Part shown: in pieces, positions 15,485 to 24,165 of the stretch
How the letters are laid out: each line of letters begins with the position of its first letter
Position numbering within the stretch: the stretch's first letter is position 1
DNA from: Deltaproteobacteria bacterium
GTDB lineage: Bacteria; Myxococcota_A; Polyangia; Polyangiales; Houyiibacteriaceae
Assembly (NCBI GenBank): GCA_004283055.1
Contig: SHLP01000023.1
Span: 1-37,726 of the forward strand
Length of the DNA: 37,726 nucleotides
Direction: 5' to 3'
The notes under the pieces: generated by a model
Seen by the model: only the letters and a program-made list of their open reading frames with translations
Databases searched by the model: none
Told to the model about the DNA's origin: nothing
Translations under genes and position numbers: made by a program

Positions 15485-17854
15485 ATGCTGCGGTTCCTCA
15501 GCGAGCGACGCATTTGGGTGGTCGCGGCCTTCGTCGTGCTGGCGCTCGCGGTCGGCTTCTGGATCTGGGGAATGCCGCGCGTTTCTGCACGCGCGGCGGA
15601 TGCCATCGCGGCGCGTCTCGGTGTCGATGTGCAAATCGAAGAGACCCGATTGTCCTTCGGCGGCGTCGAGCTTCGGGGTATCGAGCTGAGCGGTCGCCAC
15701 GGCGGATTCGTCGCGCGCATCGAGGCTGTCGAGGCGCGCATGAACCCGCTCAGCGCGTTGCTGCACGGCGTGAGCTCCGTTCGCTCAGTCTCCGCACGCC
15801 GCGTCGAAGTGACGGCGGACCTCAGTCACCCGGGGTTCGGTGAGTCGATCGCGCAGCTTCGAACGAACGGTCCTCGTCCCAAAGCTGCTACGGCGTCTAG
15901 CAAGAGGGTCGGAGGCAAGGGCAGGACCTACGATCTCGACGAGTTGACGCTCCGTGTGATCGATGGCGATGGGCATCTCGTATCCATAGGCGATGCAAGC
16001 CTTCACAAGGATGGCGATCGGATGCTGGGGCGATTTGGGGACGCGCTGCTGGGCGAGCGGAGCGGCGACCACGCGAGCGTAGGCCCGAGCGCGCTCGAGC
16101 TGACACGCAGCGAGGGCGCTTGGAAGATTGGCGACCTCGAGATCCAAGGTGCAAGCGTGCGCTCTCTTCGAAACGGCGATGCCGATCAAAAAGCTTTGGC
16201 AACCAGGCTTAGAGATGCCGTTAGCGAGCTTCGCGACGCGCCAAGCGCCGCCGAGACCGCCAACGAGCCCCCCGATTCGATTGGCCCTCCGGCCGGCGCC
16301 CGCCTCTTCGCGCGCTTGACCCCTGATGTTCGCGTCGCTGTTTCCGGGGTGCAAATCGAGAGCAGAACTCCGGCGGGTCACGTGGAGCGCATTCGTGATT
16401 TCCGTTTGGCGTTGGACGGGGCCGACGACGGCTGGTACCGGGTACGGGTCGGTGGCCAGACCTCCGACCGCGGAGCCCTGAAGGTCGACCTCGGCGTCAT
16501 GCCGAACGAAGCACGCGCCGAGGGGAGCATCGAGCTGCGCCAGATCTCACTTGCCGTCATCGCGCCGTTCGCGCCCGAGATTCCGTTTTACGACGAAGAC
16601 GTAGGCACGCTTAGCGCCGAGCTCGAGCTTGGCGCCAGCTCTCGTGAGCGGATCAGCATCGAAGGGCGCCTTCGCTTGCGCAAGCTCGCGCTCGATTCCG
16701 AGCGCATCGCGGCAGAGCCCGTGGACAACATCAACGTCGACTTCCGAGGAAAGGGGAACTGGTACCCCGGTGAGCGTCTTCTTCAAGTCGAGCGAGGCGA
16801 AGTCCGCATGGGAAAGGTCAGCCTTCTCATCGACGGCGAGCTCGAGCGGACGCCGGACCACTACCGCGTCGACCTCAGCGCCAGGCTTCCACCCACCCGC
16901 TGCAACGACGTGATCGGAGCCATCCCCGAGGACGTCTTGAGGTCCCTCACTCGCTTCGAGTGGTCGGGCACTTGGGGCGCGCTTGCGCATCTCTCTCTCG
17001 ACTCGAGGGCGCTCGACGCGACCGAGCTCTCGATTCGCGTTCGAGACCTGTGTCAGTTCGAGAAAACGCCCCGTTGGGTACGCATCGAGCGTTTTCGAGG
17101 ACCCTTCCGTCACCGCGCCATAGAGCCCGACGATACCGTCTTCGAAATGCGTACCGGGCCCGGAGCTCCGAACTGGGTGGCCCTGTCGGACACGAGCCCG
17201 TTCATGGCTGCAGCAGCGATCAGCCACGAAGACGGCGCATTCTACGAGCACGGTGGTTTCGCGCCCTGGGCCATTCGCGACGCGCTGGTTCGGAACCTGC
17301 GGGAGGGCCGCTACGTCGTTGGGGCCAGCACGATCACGATGCAGCTCGCCAAAAACCTCTACCTGCAGCGCGAGAAGACCATCGCCCGCAAGGTGCAAGA
17401 GGTGATTCTGACCTGGTGGCTCGAGAACGCCCTCAACAAGGACGAGATCCTGGAGCTCTATCTCAACGTGATCGAGTATGGCCCGGCCGTGTATGGTCTC
17501 CGACACGCGTCAGCGTACTACTTCGGACGCCATCCTATCGAGCTCAGCCCTGCGGAATCCGCCTTCCTCGCGTGCATGCTCCCGTCGCCCAAGCGCTACC
17601 ATGTGTCGTATGAACGGGGCGCGCTCACTCGCTCGATGAGAAGCAAGGTGCGGCGTCTCCTCGAGCACATGGCAAAGCGAGAGCGCATCGGTCCCGACGC
17701 GCTCGAGTACGGGCTGCAGGAGCTCGAGGACTTTCGCTTTCGTCGGAAGGGTGACCCTCTGCCCGACGCCCGAGCGCTCCCGCCGCTTGGCGCACCCGAG
17801 TTTCCCGATCCGGAGGCGCTCGACCCGTTTGAGAACCTCTTCCTCGAGCCGTAA
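15485..17854 (+). CDS. AsmA-like/GT51 fusion: membrane-anchored peptidoglycan glycosyltransferase with large N-terminal domain
   Basis: This protein has 789 residues. One N-terminal TM helix (about 9-29) is followed by roughly 500 residues of beta-rich sequence with AsmA/DUF748-like features (ARLGVDVQIEETRLSFGGVELRGIELSG; repeated 'EGSIELRQISL', 'IEGRLRLRKLAL', 'GKVSLLIDGELE' strands). The C-terminus is a GT51 transglycosylase: ISHEDGAFYEHGGF with catalytic E582, GASTITMQLAKNLYL, RKVQEVILTWWLE and EILELYLNVIEYGPAVYGLRHASAYYFG. GT51 enzymes polymerise lipid II. There is no transpeptidase domain, so it is a monofunctional (MtgA-like) polymerase. The N-terminal part resembles proteins that bridge the envelope or carry lipids. 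No SxxK penicillin-binding motif is seen. Confidence 0.88.
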   Translation: MLRFLSERRIWVVAAFVVLALAVGFWIWGMPRVSARAADAIAARLGVDVQIEETRLSFGGVELRGIELSGRHGGFVARIEAVEARMNPLSALLHGVSSVRSVSARRVEVTADLSHPGFGESIAQLRTNGPRPKAATASSKRVGGKGRTYDLDELTLRVIDGDGHLVSIGDASLHKDGDRMLGRFGDALLGERSGDHASVGPSALELTRSEGAWKIGDLEIQGASVRSLRNGDADQKALATRLRDAVSELRDAPSAAETANEPPDSIGPPAGARLFARLTPDVRVAVSGVQIESRTPAGHVERIRDFRLALDGADDGWYRVRVGGQTSDRGALKVDLGVMPNEARAEGSIELRQISLAVIAPFAPEIPFYDEDVGTLSAELELGASSRERISIEGRLRLRKLALDSERIAAEPVDNINVDFRGKGNWYPGERLLQVERGEVRMGKVSLLIDGELERTPDHYRVDLSARLPPTRCNDVIGAIPEDVLRSLTRFEWSGTWGALAHLSLDSRALDATELSIRVRDLCQFEKTPRWVRIERFRGPFRHRAIEPDDTVFEMRTGPGAPNWVALSDTSPFMAAAAISHEDGAFYEHGGFAPWAIRDALVRNLREGRYVVGASTITMQLAKNLYLQREKTIARKVQEVILTWWLENALNKDEILELYLNVIEYGPAVYGLRHASAYYFGRHPIELSPAESAFLACMLPSPKRYHVSYERGALTRSMRSKVRRLLEHMAKRERIGPDALEYGLQELEDFRFRRKGDPLPDARALPPLGAPEFPDPEALDPFENLFLEP

Positions 17855-17995
17855 CCGTGCTCGCGTTTGAAAATTCTCGCCTCACCGGAGAGGCCGCCGG
17901 TCATTTATTGGGCGGACCCGAGGGCTGGGGGTAAACACGTCCGAGGCGCTGGGGTCGGCAGTGAATCGACTCTATTTCATTGCGTCCGAGGGATT

Positions 17996-19873
17996 ATGCA
18001 ACGGTTGCTTGGCGTTGGTGGGTTCGTGCGACTCGTTTTCGTGCTCGGTTTGCTGGTCTTCGCTTCTGAGGCGGCGGCGCAGGAGGATTCTCCCGGCGTC
18101 ATCGTGATCACGGCGAGCGACGACGCGACCTCGGGGGCCGCGATTCGCATCGACGGTGAGCCATCGGGCAACGTGCCGCTGCGAATGACGCTCACGCCCG
18201 GACGTCACCTGGTCCAAGTGGGGAAGCGCGGCTTCGTGACCTTCTCGAAATGGGTGGACCTGGTGGCTGGGCAGGTCATCACCATCCCGGTGACGCTGCA
18301 GCCTTCCGAAGCGAAAACCGGCTCGCTCCTGATCACAGCCGATGTCACGGGGTTGCCTGTGTATATCGATGGACAGCGACGAGGGGGCACGCCTTTGGTC
18401 GTCGACGGCCTCACCGAGGGCGAACACGTCGTCGAAATCAAGAGCCCGGGCGAAGGCTACCAGCCGTTCTCCCAGGTCGTCAGCATCAAGCCGGACCAGC
18501 GCACGACCATCGAAGCCACCATACGACTCGCTCCAGACCTCGGCAGCCTACGTGTGATCGCAAACGTACCGGGTTCGATCATTCGTCTCGACGGCGTCGA
18601 GATTGGCGTGGCGCCCGCAGCAAAGGGCGGCCTGTCCCCCGGCGAGCATACCGTTACTGCCGAGGCGAGCGGATACGAGAGTGTCACCCAAACCGTCACC
18701 GTCATTGCCGGGCGAGAGCGGGTGGTCTCGTTGAGATTCACGACGCCGAGCACCGAGATCCCCCGCATCCTAGTTCGTGCCAGCGTCCCGGACGCGACGG
18801 TCACAATCGACGGAGAGGAATACGGGAACCCGCCGATCACCATCGAGCCGGCGGAGCTCGGTACGCATTCCGTCGTCGTGCGAGCACAGGGGTATCGTGA
18901 AGTGCGCCGCACCTGTTCGGTGGGTCCGAGCCGGAACTGCGAGATCTACGCCGAGCTCAACGCGATGGGAGTTCCGGTTCGAGTCGAAGCCAACGTCTCC
19001 AATGCGCAGCTCTACGTAGACGGCGAGCTTCGTGGTCCCGTGCCCTGGGAAGGCGATTTGGTTGCCGGAATCCATCAACTCGAGGTCCGAGCCGAAGGCC
19101 AGGAAGACTACGTCGAGCAGATTCGGCTTCAGAAATCGCCACGTGTCCGTCTGATTCAGGTCATCCTCACCCCGACTGTCATCGCCGATGCCTCCACGGG
19201 TCGAGACAAGACCCAGGCCCGTAACGACCCGCTCCGCAATACCGTCACGCACGCCGGAGGGCCTACCCCTGCGGGCGTGGCCACCCTCGATTTCTCGACG
19301 GGCTGGCCCTGGCTGGCCTGGGTTGGCCTGCGCGCCGGGCTGACGGATTTCCTCGACGTCGGGATATCGGTCCAAACCTTCGGGCGTCTCACCGATTTCA
19401 CGCTGAGCACGAAAGCGGGATGGCGCGTGTCGCCGAATTTCTCCGTTGGCGGAGATCTGCAGATCGGCGGCGGCATTGGGCCGGCGCGCCGGGACGAAGA
19501 CGGCGACCGGCGCCCGACCAACAACTTCTTCATCAGCCTCGACGCGATTTTCAGCGTTCACTTCCCGCCTCGCGGCGCCTTCTCGGTTTGGATAGCTGGG
19601 GACTTCAACAGCGACCGATGGGACTTCGACGGTCGCAATAGCGGCAACGCTGTGAGAAACTCCAGAGAGAACTTCGCGCGCGCCAGGCTCGGCGGCTCGC
19701 TAGAAATCGTCGTGACTAAGAAATGGAACGTTTGGATTGAAGTGGAGGGCATCGTCGCCGGCAAGCGTCGGCCCATGCTCGGTGACATCTTCGGAGCTGG
19801 CCGCCCGGACTCGCTGGTTTACGGGCAGTTCGGAGCGACCTTCAAGTTCGGTAGTCCGAAGGGGGGGTCGTGA
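17996..19873 (+). CDS. PEGA-repeat protein with C-terminal outer-membrane beta-barrel-like domain
   Basis: I start at the ATG at 17996, which follows a GAGGG Shine-Dalgarno and gives a classical signal peptide (cleavage near ASEAAAQ). An open frame extends 43 codons upstream but has no signal. The 625-residue product carries about five PEGA domains (roughly 34-103, 108-178, 183-248, 256-322, 327-393), each with the xxxDG and P-G-E/R-H-xV pattern (for example VYIDGQ...GEHVVEIKSPGEGY). Residues about 420-625 alternate hydrophobic strands (VGLRAGLTDFLDVGISVQTFG, NFSVGGDLQIGGG) and end in Phe (GQFGATFKFG), suggesting a barrel. PEGA domains bind envelope partners. The gene overlaps tmk by four bases. 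Confidence 0.85.
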   Translation: MQRLLGVGGFVRLVFVLGLLVFASEAAAQEDSPGVIVITASDDATSGAAIRIDGEPSGNVPLRMTLTPGRHLVQVGKRGFVTFSKWVDLVAGQVITIPVTLQPSEAKTGSLLITADVTGLPVYIDGQRRGGTPLVVDGLTEGEHVVEIKSPGEGYQPFSQVVSIKPDQRTTIEATIRLAPDLGSLRVIANVPGSIIRLDGVEIGVAPAAKGGLSPGEHTVTAEASGYESVTQTVTVIAGRERVVSLRFTTPSTEIPRILVRASVPDATVTIDGEEYGNPPITIEPAELGTHSVVVRAQGYREVRRTCSVGPSRNCEIYAELNAMGVPVRVEANVSNAQLYVDGELRGPVPWEGDLVAGIHQLEVRAEGQEDYVEQIRLQKSPRVRLIQVILTPTVIADASTGRDKTQARNDPLRNTVTHAGGPTPAGVATLDFSTGWPWLAWVGLRAGLTDFLDVGISVQTFGRLTDFTLSTKAGWRVSPNFSVGGDLQIGGGIGPARRDEDGDRRPTNNFFISLDAIFSVHFPPRGAFSVWIAGDFNSDRWDFDGRNSGNAVRNSRENFARARLGGSLEIVVTKKWNVWIEVEGIVAGKRRPMLGDIFGAGRPDSLVYGQFGATFKFGSPKGGS

Positions 19874-20523
19874 TCGACGGCCATTTCATCGTGATTGAAG
19901 GCATCGACGGATCGGGTACGAGCACGCAGTGCTCGATTCTGGCAGACCGCCTCACCGACAAAGGCCTCCCCGTTCACACCACGCGCGAGCCGAGCGATGG
20001 ACCCATCGGGGTGCTCATTCGTCAGGTCTTGACGGGGAGGGTGGTCGTCTCAGGTCGCCAGGGGGCGCGCCCGTTCAACTGGGCGACCATGGCCGCGCTG
20101 TTTGCAGCCGACCGACTCGATCACCTCGAGGCCGAGGTCATCCCCAATTTGACCGACGGTGTCACGGTCATCTGCGATCGCTATGATCATTCCTCGGTGG
20201 CTTATCAAACCGTGAGCGGGGGAGGCGGTGAAGACATCTCGAGCTGGGTGCTCGCGCTCAACCGACACGCCAAGCGCCCTGACCTCACGCTCGTTTTCGA
20301 TGTGGACCCCGCCGCTGCTGCGGGCCGCCGCGAGACACGATCCGGCAGCCCCGAGCTGTACGAAGTCGATGAAATGCAGGCCGAGCTCGCCGGGTTTTAC
20401 GGGAAAATCGACGAACTTTTTCCAAATGATACCATTCGACACATCGATGCGAACTGCGGCATCGAAGCAGTCGCCGAGGCGGTCTGGGCCGAGGTGATGG
20501 CGCTGCGAGGAGAATCCACATGA
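19870..20523 (+). CDS. tmk: Thymidylate (dTMP) kinase with altered Walker A
   Basis: This 217-residue protein has a GTG start overlapping the previous stop (GTGA). It matches dTMP kinase: FIVIEGIDGSG at the N-terminus, VHTTREPSDGPIG (the ERGGT/REP region binding dTMP), ALFAADRLDHLE, the DR(Y/F) motif in VICDRYDHSSVAYQ, and a LID-like RETRSGSPELYE. It makes dTDP from dTMP and ATP. The P-loop reads GIDGSGTSTQ, so the usual Walker A Lys is Thr17. Everything else looks intact, so it is probably active or a lineage variant. It also overlaps the downstream PDZ lipoprotein by four bases. Confidence 0.9.
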   Translation: MIDGHFIVIEGIDGSGTSTQCSILADRLTDKGLPVHTTREPSDGPIGVLIRQVLTGRVVVSGRQGARPFNWATMAALFAADRLDHLEAEVIPNLTDGVTVICDRYDHSSVAYQTVSGGGGEDISSWVLALNRHAKRPDLTLVFDVDPAAAAGRRETRSGSPELYEVDEMQAELAGFYGKIDELFPNDTIRHIDANCGIEAVAEAVWAEVMALRGEST

Positions 20524-21134
20524 GCCGTTACCTATTACTGTCATTCGCCCTTGTCTTGGTCGCTTCTATCGCTGGCATCGCGGGCTGCGAAACCACGAAG
20601 CTGCAGCGAGACATGCTCGAGGACTCCACCTGGGAGACCTCCGAGGGTGACGAGGACTGGAACGCCGAGAAGAAGCGGCGCAGTCGCAAAGAGAGGAAGC
20701 AAGACGAGGCTTGGGAGAAGCGCAACACGCCCACGGAGGCGGTGCCCGCCGCAGAGGAGCCGAAGCCCGAGAGCGATCTCGGACAGCCATACCGGCGCGT
20801 GACCGAAGGTGTGATCGCACGCGCGGAGCTGGTGCCCGTCCTCGACGGTGGCCTTGGCCGCTTCCTGCAGAACGTTCAGACCGAGCCGACGTTTCATCAG
20901 GGCGCGTTCGTTGGCTTCCGCATCGTCAGCCTGTTTCCCGGTGAGCCGGCTTTCGCATCGCTCGACCTTCGCCCTGGGGACACCGTCACACGCATCAATG
21001 GCAAGCCCATCGAGCGGCCCGAGCAGGCGATTGCGGTCTGGGAGGAGCTGCGAACGGCGTCGAATCTGATCGTCGACTATCGACGAAACGGTGAGGCCCA
21101 CGCGCTGCGATTTGCGATCGTTGACGAGGGCTGA
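20520..21134 (+). CDS. PDZ-domain lipoprotein (GspC-PDZ-like)
   Basis: This 204-residue protein starts at an ATG overlapping the tmk stop. The lipoprotein signal ends in GIAGC (Cys23). A highly charged helical stretch (about 50-70, EKKRRSRKERKQDEAWEKR) links to a single PDZ domain (about 125-202): FRIVSLFPGEPAFASLDLRPGDTVTRING, then EQAIAVWEELRTASNLIVDYRR. The 'LRPGD...INGKPI' segment is like that of type II secretion GspC. It is probably a periplasmic, membrane-tethered peptide-binding or scaffolding protein. Its operon with tmk and a PEGA/barrel protein does not reveal a specific pathway. Confidence 0.85.
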   Translation: MSRYLLLSFALVLVASIAGIAGCETTKLQRDMLEDSTWETSEGDEDWNAEKKRRSRKERKQDEAWEKRNTPTEAVPAAEEPKPESDLGQPYRRVTEGVIARAELVPVLDGGLGRFLQNVQTEPTFHQGAFVGFRIVSLFPGEPAFASLDLRPGDTVTRINGKPIERPEQAIAVWEELRTASNLIVDYRRNGEAHALRFAIVDEG

Positions 21135-21155
21135 GTTCGACTCCATCGTTCAACG

Positions 21156-22106
21156 GTGGAGCCCGCCAATCCGCTTGCCATCCATCGGCGTTTTGCCATC
21201 GGAGCGTCCGCGCTTTTGGCCTACACGGTCGCAGTCGTGCTCTGGGGGGCCTACGTCCGTGCAACGCTCTCAGGAGACGGCTGTGGTGACCACTGGCCAC
21301 TGTGCAATGGGGTTGCCATCCCGGTCGACCCTTCGCTCAAGACGGTCATCGAGCTGACGCACAGGGTGACCTCGGGTCTGTGTTGGATTTGGACCTTCGT
21401 CATGTGGATTGTCGCGCTGCGCGTCTTCGGGCGCGGTCAGGCGACGCGTTCAGCGGCAGGGTGGAGTCTGTTCTTCATGACCACCGAAGCTCTGGTCGGA
21501 GCGGGCCTCGTATTGTTTCGCATGGTGGCCGACAACCCTTCGACGGCGCGCGGCGCCTGGATGGCGGCTCACCTGATCAATACCTTCTTGCTCCTCTCGG
21601 CCCTCACGTGGATGGCGTACAGCGCCTGGCGCGAAGGAGGGGCCCGCTTCCCGAACGACACGCGTTCGCACTGGGTTCTCGGCGGGGCGGCGACGGTCGT
21701 TTTGTTGGTCGGTGTAAGTGGTGCGATCGCGGCGCTCGGCGACACCCTGTTTCCAGCATCGAGTCTCGCAGATGGGCTCCGCGAGGACTTCTCGCCGACC
21801 GCGCATGTCTTTTTACGCCTTCGTCTTTGGCATCCGGTGATCGCCGTATTCGGATCCGGCTATTTGATTTGGCTCGCAGCCGACTTGCTTCGACGCAGGC
21901 CAGACCCACCCGTCCCGAAGTTGGCGATGATCCTTGGCGGTCTGGTGCTGATCCAAATAGCAGTGGGGCTGCTCAACGTCGCGCTCCTCGCGCCGGTGCC
22001 GATGCAGCTCGCGCATCTCCTGATCGCCGATGCGACGTGGATCACTTTAACCCTTCTTGCACTTTCCTCACGGCCGCCCATCTCCGGTGCTAACCTGGCT
22101 CCGTGA
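21156..22106 (+). CDS. ctaA: Heme A synthase (CtaA/Cox15)
   Basis: This 316-residue protein with a GTG start has about eight TM helices. Conserved features are GAYVRATLSGDGCGDHWPLCNG (with a Cys pair in the first periplasmic loop), IELTHRVTSG with a heme-ligating His in TM2, the AAHLIN His, and later LRLWHPVIAVFG and QLAHLLIADATW His residues. It oxidises the C8 methyl of heme O to a formyl group, giving heme A for cytochrome aa3 oxidase. It is followed by a protein kinase (4-base GTGA overlap), ctaB and sco1, so this is a cytochrome oxidase cofactor operon. Confidence 0.93.
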   Translation: MEPANPLAIHRRFAIGASALLAYTVAVVLWGAYVRATLSGDGCGDHWPLCNGVAIPVDPSLKTVIELTHRVTSGLCWIWTFVMWIVALRVFGRGQATRSAAGWSLFFMTTEALVGAGLVLFRMVADNPSTARGAWMAAHLINTFLLLSALTWMAYSAWREGGARFPNDTRSHWVLGGAATVVLLVGVSGAIAALGDTLFPASSLADGLREDFSPTAHVFLRLRLWHPVIAVFGSGYLIWLAADLLRRRPDPPVPKLAMILGGLVLIQIAVGLLNVALLAPVPMQLAHLLIADATWITLTLLALSSRPPISGANLAP

Positions 22107-23164
22107 GCGATCCATATCTCGGCAAAGAGGTGGCTGGCCAGTTCCGCATCGTCGAGAAGATCGGCAAGGGCGGCATGGGCGCGGTCTACAAGGCCGAGCA
22201 GCCCGACATGAATCGCTACGTCGCGATCAAGATCCTGCATTCCCGGTATCTCACCAGAAGCGACTTGGTTTCTCGATTTCGTCGCGAAGCTCGGGCGATG
22301 AGCCAGCTCTCGCACCCCAACACGGCGCGCGTGTTTCTATACGGTCAGCTCGACGACGGCGCGTGCTACTTCGTGATGGAGCACCTGGTCGGCCAGAACC
22401 TCGCGCAGCTGGTCCGCGCCGAGGGCGCGATGAAGCCCCAGCGCGCCGTTCGCATCATGTCGCAGGTCTGCGGCGCGCTCGAAGAAGCGCACCAGGCGGG
22501 GATTATCCATCGCGATCTCAAGCCGGAGAACGTATTCGTGACCACCCAGGGGGGCATACGCGACTTCCCGAAGGTGCTGGACTTCGGCCTCGCGAAAGTC
22601 ACCGAGCGGCAGATGCGGCCGGGGTCGATGGTACTCACCCAGCAAGGCATGGTCTTCGGCACTCCAGAGTTCATGAGCCCGGAGCAAGCCCACGGCAAAA
22701 CGCTCGATGCACGCTCCGATATCTACTCGCTGGGCGTCATCCTCTACGAGCTGCTCACCGGGAAGCTGCCTTTCGATGCAAAGCAGCCGATCGAATTCAT
22801 CCAGCTGCACGTCAACGCGACGCCGATTCCGTTTGCGGAGCGCCTTCCGGGGGCGGTGTTTCCGCCGGGCCTCGAAGAGGTGGTCATGGCGGCATTGGCC
22901 AAAAACCCGGAGGAGCGATATGCGTCGGCGGCCGATTTTGCCGCAGCATTGGAGGGTGTGCTCCAGCTCGAGGCCGGAGAGCGGGCCTCGATCACGCTTC
23001 CGACTCCCGTTCCGGCTGCGCCCACTGCGGAGCCCGCGCCGCCTATCGCAGCGCCTTCGAGCCGGGCGAATCGCCGCCCGAGCCGGGTTGCGCTCCTCGT
23101 CGGCATCGTCGTCGCGGTCGCTGGCGTCGTCGCGCTGCTCGCGCTTTTGGGCCCTAGGTCCTGA
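22103..23164 (+). CDS. Eukaryote-type Ser/Thr protein kinase with C-terminal membrane anchor
   Basis: This 353-residue protein has a GTG start inside the ctaA stop. Residues 14-280 are a complete Hanks-type kinase: Gly-rich loop IGKGGMGAVYKAE, K43 in VAIKIL, catalytic IHRDLKPEN (D138, N143), DFGLAK (D160), an activation loop ending GTPEFMSPEQ, and DIYSLGVILYELLTG. A Pro/Ala-rich linker and one TM helix (about 328-350) end the protein, with almost nothing beyond, so no periplasmic sensor domain exists. It lies between ctaA and ctaB, suggesting control of respiration or heme A synthesis, but the substrate is unknown. All catalytic residues are present. Confidence 0.94.
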   Translation: MSDPYLGKEVAGQFRIVEKIGKGGMGAVYKAEQPDMNRYVAIKILHSRYLTRSDLVSRFRREARAMSQLSHPNTARVFLYGQLDDGACYFVMEHLVGQNLAQLVRAEGAMKPQRAVRIMSQVCGALEEAHQAGIIHRDLKPENVFVTTQGGIRDFPKVLDFGLAKVTERQMRPGSMVLTQQGMVFGTPEFMSPEQAHGKTLDARSDIYSLGVILYELLTGKLPFDAKQPIEFIQLHVNATPIPFAERLPGAVFPPGLEEVVMAALAKNPEERYASAADFAAALEGVLQLEAGERASITLPTPVPAAPTAEPAPPIAAPSSRANRRPSRVALLVGIVVAVAGVVALLALLGPRS

Positions 23165-23217
23165 GCAGGGCGCAGGCCATTCTTGACCAGTCGTCGCGCT
23201 GGCCCTAAGCCGCCCCC

Positions 23218-23274
23218 GGCTGGGAGTTTGACGGTGTCAGCGCGGAGCGTCAGAGTCCGCGCCCGCCTCCAGCC
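23218..23274 (+). promoter_or_regulatory. Nested hairpin in the leader just before the ctaB ribosome-binding site
   Basis: GGCTGG (23218-23223) can pair with CCAGCC (23269-23274). Inside it, GCGCGGA (23240-23246) pairs with TCCGCGC (23256-23262). The AGGA Shine-Dalgarno of ctaB starts at the next base. In a GC-rich genome such pairings also arise by chance, so a role as attenuator or translation control between kinase and ctaB is only a possibility. Confidence 0.3.
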
Positions 23275-23283
23275 AGGACCAAC

Positions 23284-24165
23284 ATGACCGTAGCGATTCG
23301 CCAAGCCACGATGATGCTGACCGTGCGCGATCTGATCGCGCTCACCAAGCCGAGGATCACAATGATGGTCTTGGTGACGGCGGCCGGCGGCATGTGGCTT
23401 GCTCCAGGCTCGCTCGGCCTCGGCTCGATGATGGTGATGCTCCTCACCACCGGAATGGTCGTCGGCGCGGCCAACACGCTCAACTGCTACTTGGAACGCG
23501 ATACCGACCGCCTGATGGCGCGGACCGCCAGCCGTCCACTCCCCGACCGGCGGCTCGAACCCTCCTGGGCGCTGGCGCTCGGGCTGGTGATGGGCCTGTT
23601 CGCAGTGCCAACCCTCACACTCGCGGTCAACCCGATGACCGGCCTCCTCGGCTTCATCGCACTGTCGAGCTACGTGGCGATCTATACGCCCATGAAGCAG
23701 TACACCCCTGCGGCCCTCTACGTTGGAGCCGTCCCCGGCGCGCTCCCACCACTCATGGGCTGGACGGCCGTCACCGGCAGCATCGACCTGCCGGGCCTGC
23801 TCCTGTTCGGCATCCTGTTTTTCTGGCAGATTCCGCACTTCATCGCGATCTCGATCTTCCGGCAAGAAGAGTACGAGCGCGCCGGCCTCAAAGTCTTGCC
23901 TTCAGTTCGCGGCATTCGCGCAGCCAAGGTGCAATCCGCGGTCAATGCGGGAGCCCTCTGGGCGGTCTCACTGCTCTTGGTGCCTTACGGCCTGGCGGGC
24001 GGCTTGTACCTTTCCGCCGCCGTGCTTCTCGGCGCCTACTTCTTTGGGATGGCACTGCTGGGCTTCAAAGCCGAAGATACGCAGGCCTGGTCCAAGAGGT
24101 TCTTCTTTGCGTCCCTCATCTACCTCACCGGCCTGTTCGCGGCCCTGATCATCGATGCGCTCTAG
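23284..24165 (+). CDS. ctaB: Protoheme IX farnesyltransferase (heme O synthase)
   Basis: This 293-residue polytopic protein of the UbiA superfamily has an ATG start behind AGGA. TM1 begins after LIALTKPRITMMVLVTAAGG. The first Asp-rich motif is NCYLERDTDRLMARTASRPLP (N-x3-D-x3-D, prenyl diphosphate binding). Next come YTPMKQYTPAALYVGAVPGALPPLMGW and the second motif region FFWQIPHFIAISIFRQEEY. It converts heme B to heme O, the step before CtaA. The 3' end overlaps the sco1 gene by 11 bases. The order ctaA-kinase-ctaB-sco1 supports a cytochrome c oxidase assembly operon; the oxidase subunit genes are outside the window. Confidence 0.95.
   Translation: MTVAIRQATMMLTVRDLIALTKPRITMMVLVTAAGGMWLAPGSLGLGSMMVMLLTTGMVVGAANTLNCYLERDTDRLMARTASRPLPDRRLEPSWALALGLVMGLFAVPTLTLAVNPMTGLLGFIALSSYVAIYTPMKQYTPAALYVGAVPGALPPLMGWTAVTGSIDLPGLLLFGILFFWQIPHFIAISIFRQEEYERAGLKVLPSVRGIRAAKVQSAVNAGALWAVSLLLVPYGLAGGLYLSAAVLLGAYFFGMALLGFKAEDTQAWSKRFFFASLIYLTGLFAALIIDAL

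Noticed and set aside
22057-23157. Long alternative frame over the Ser/Thr kinase
   Set aside because: Arg/Pro/Ala-biased shadow frame; the kinase in the other frame has all catalytic motifs.
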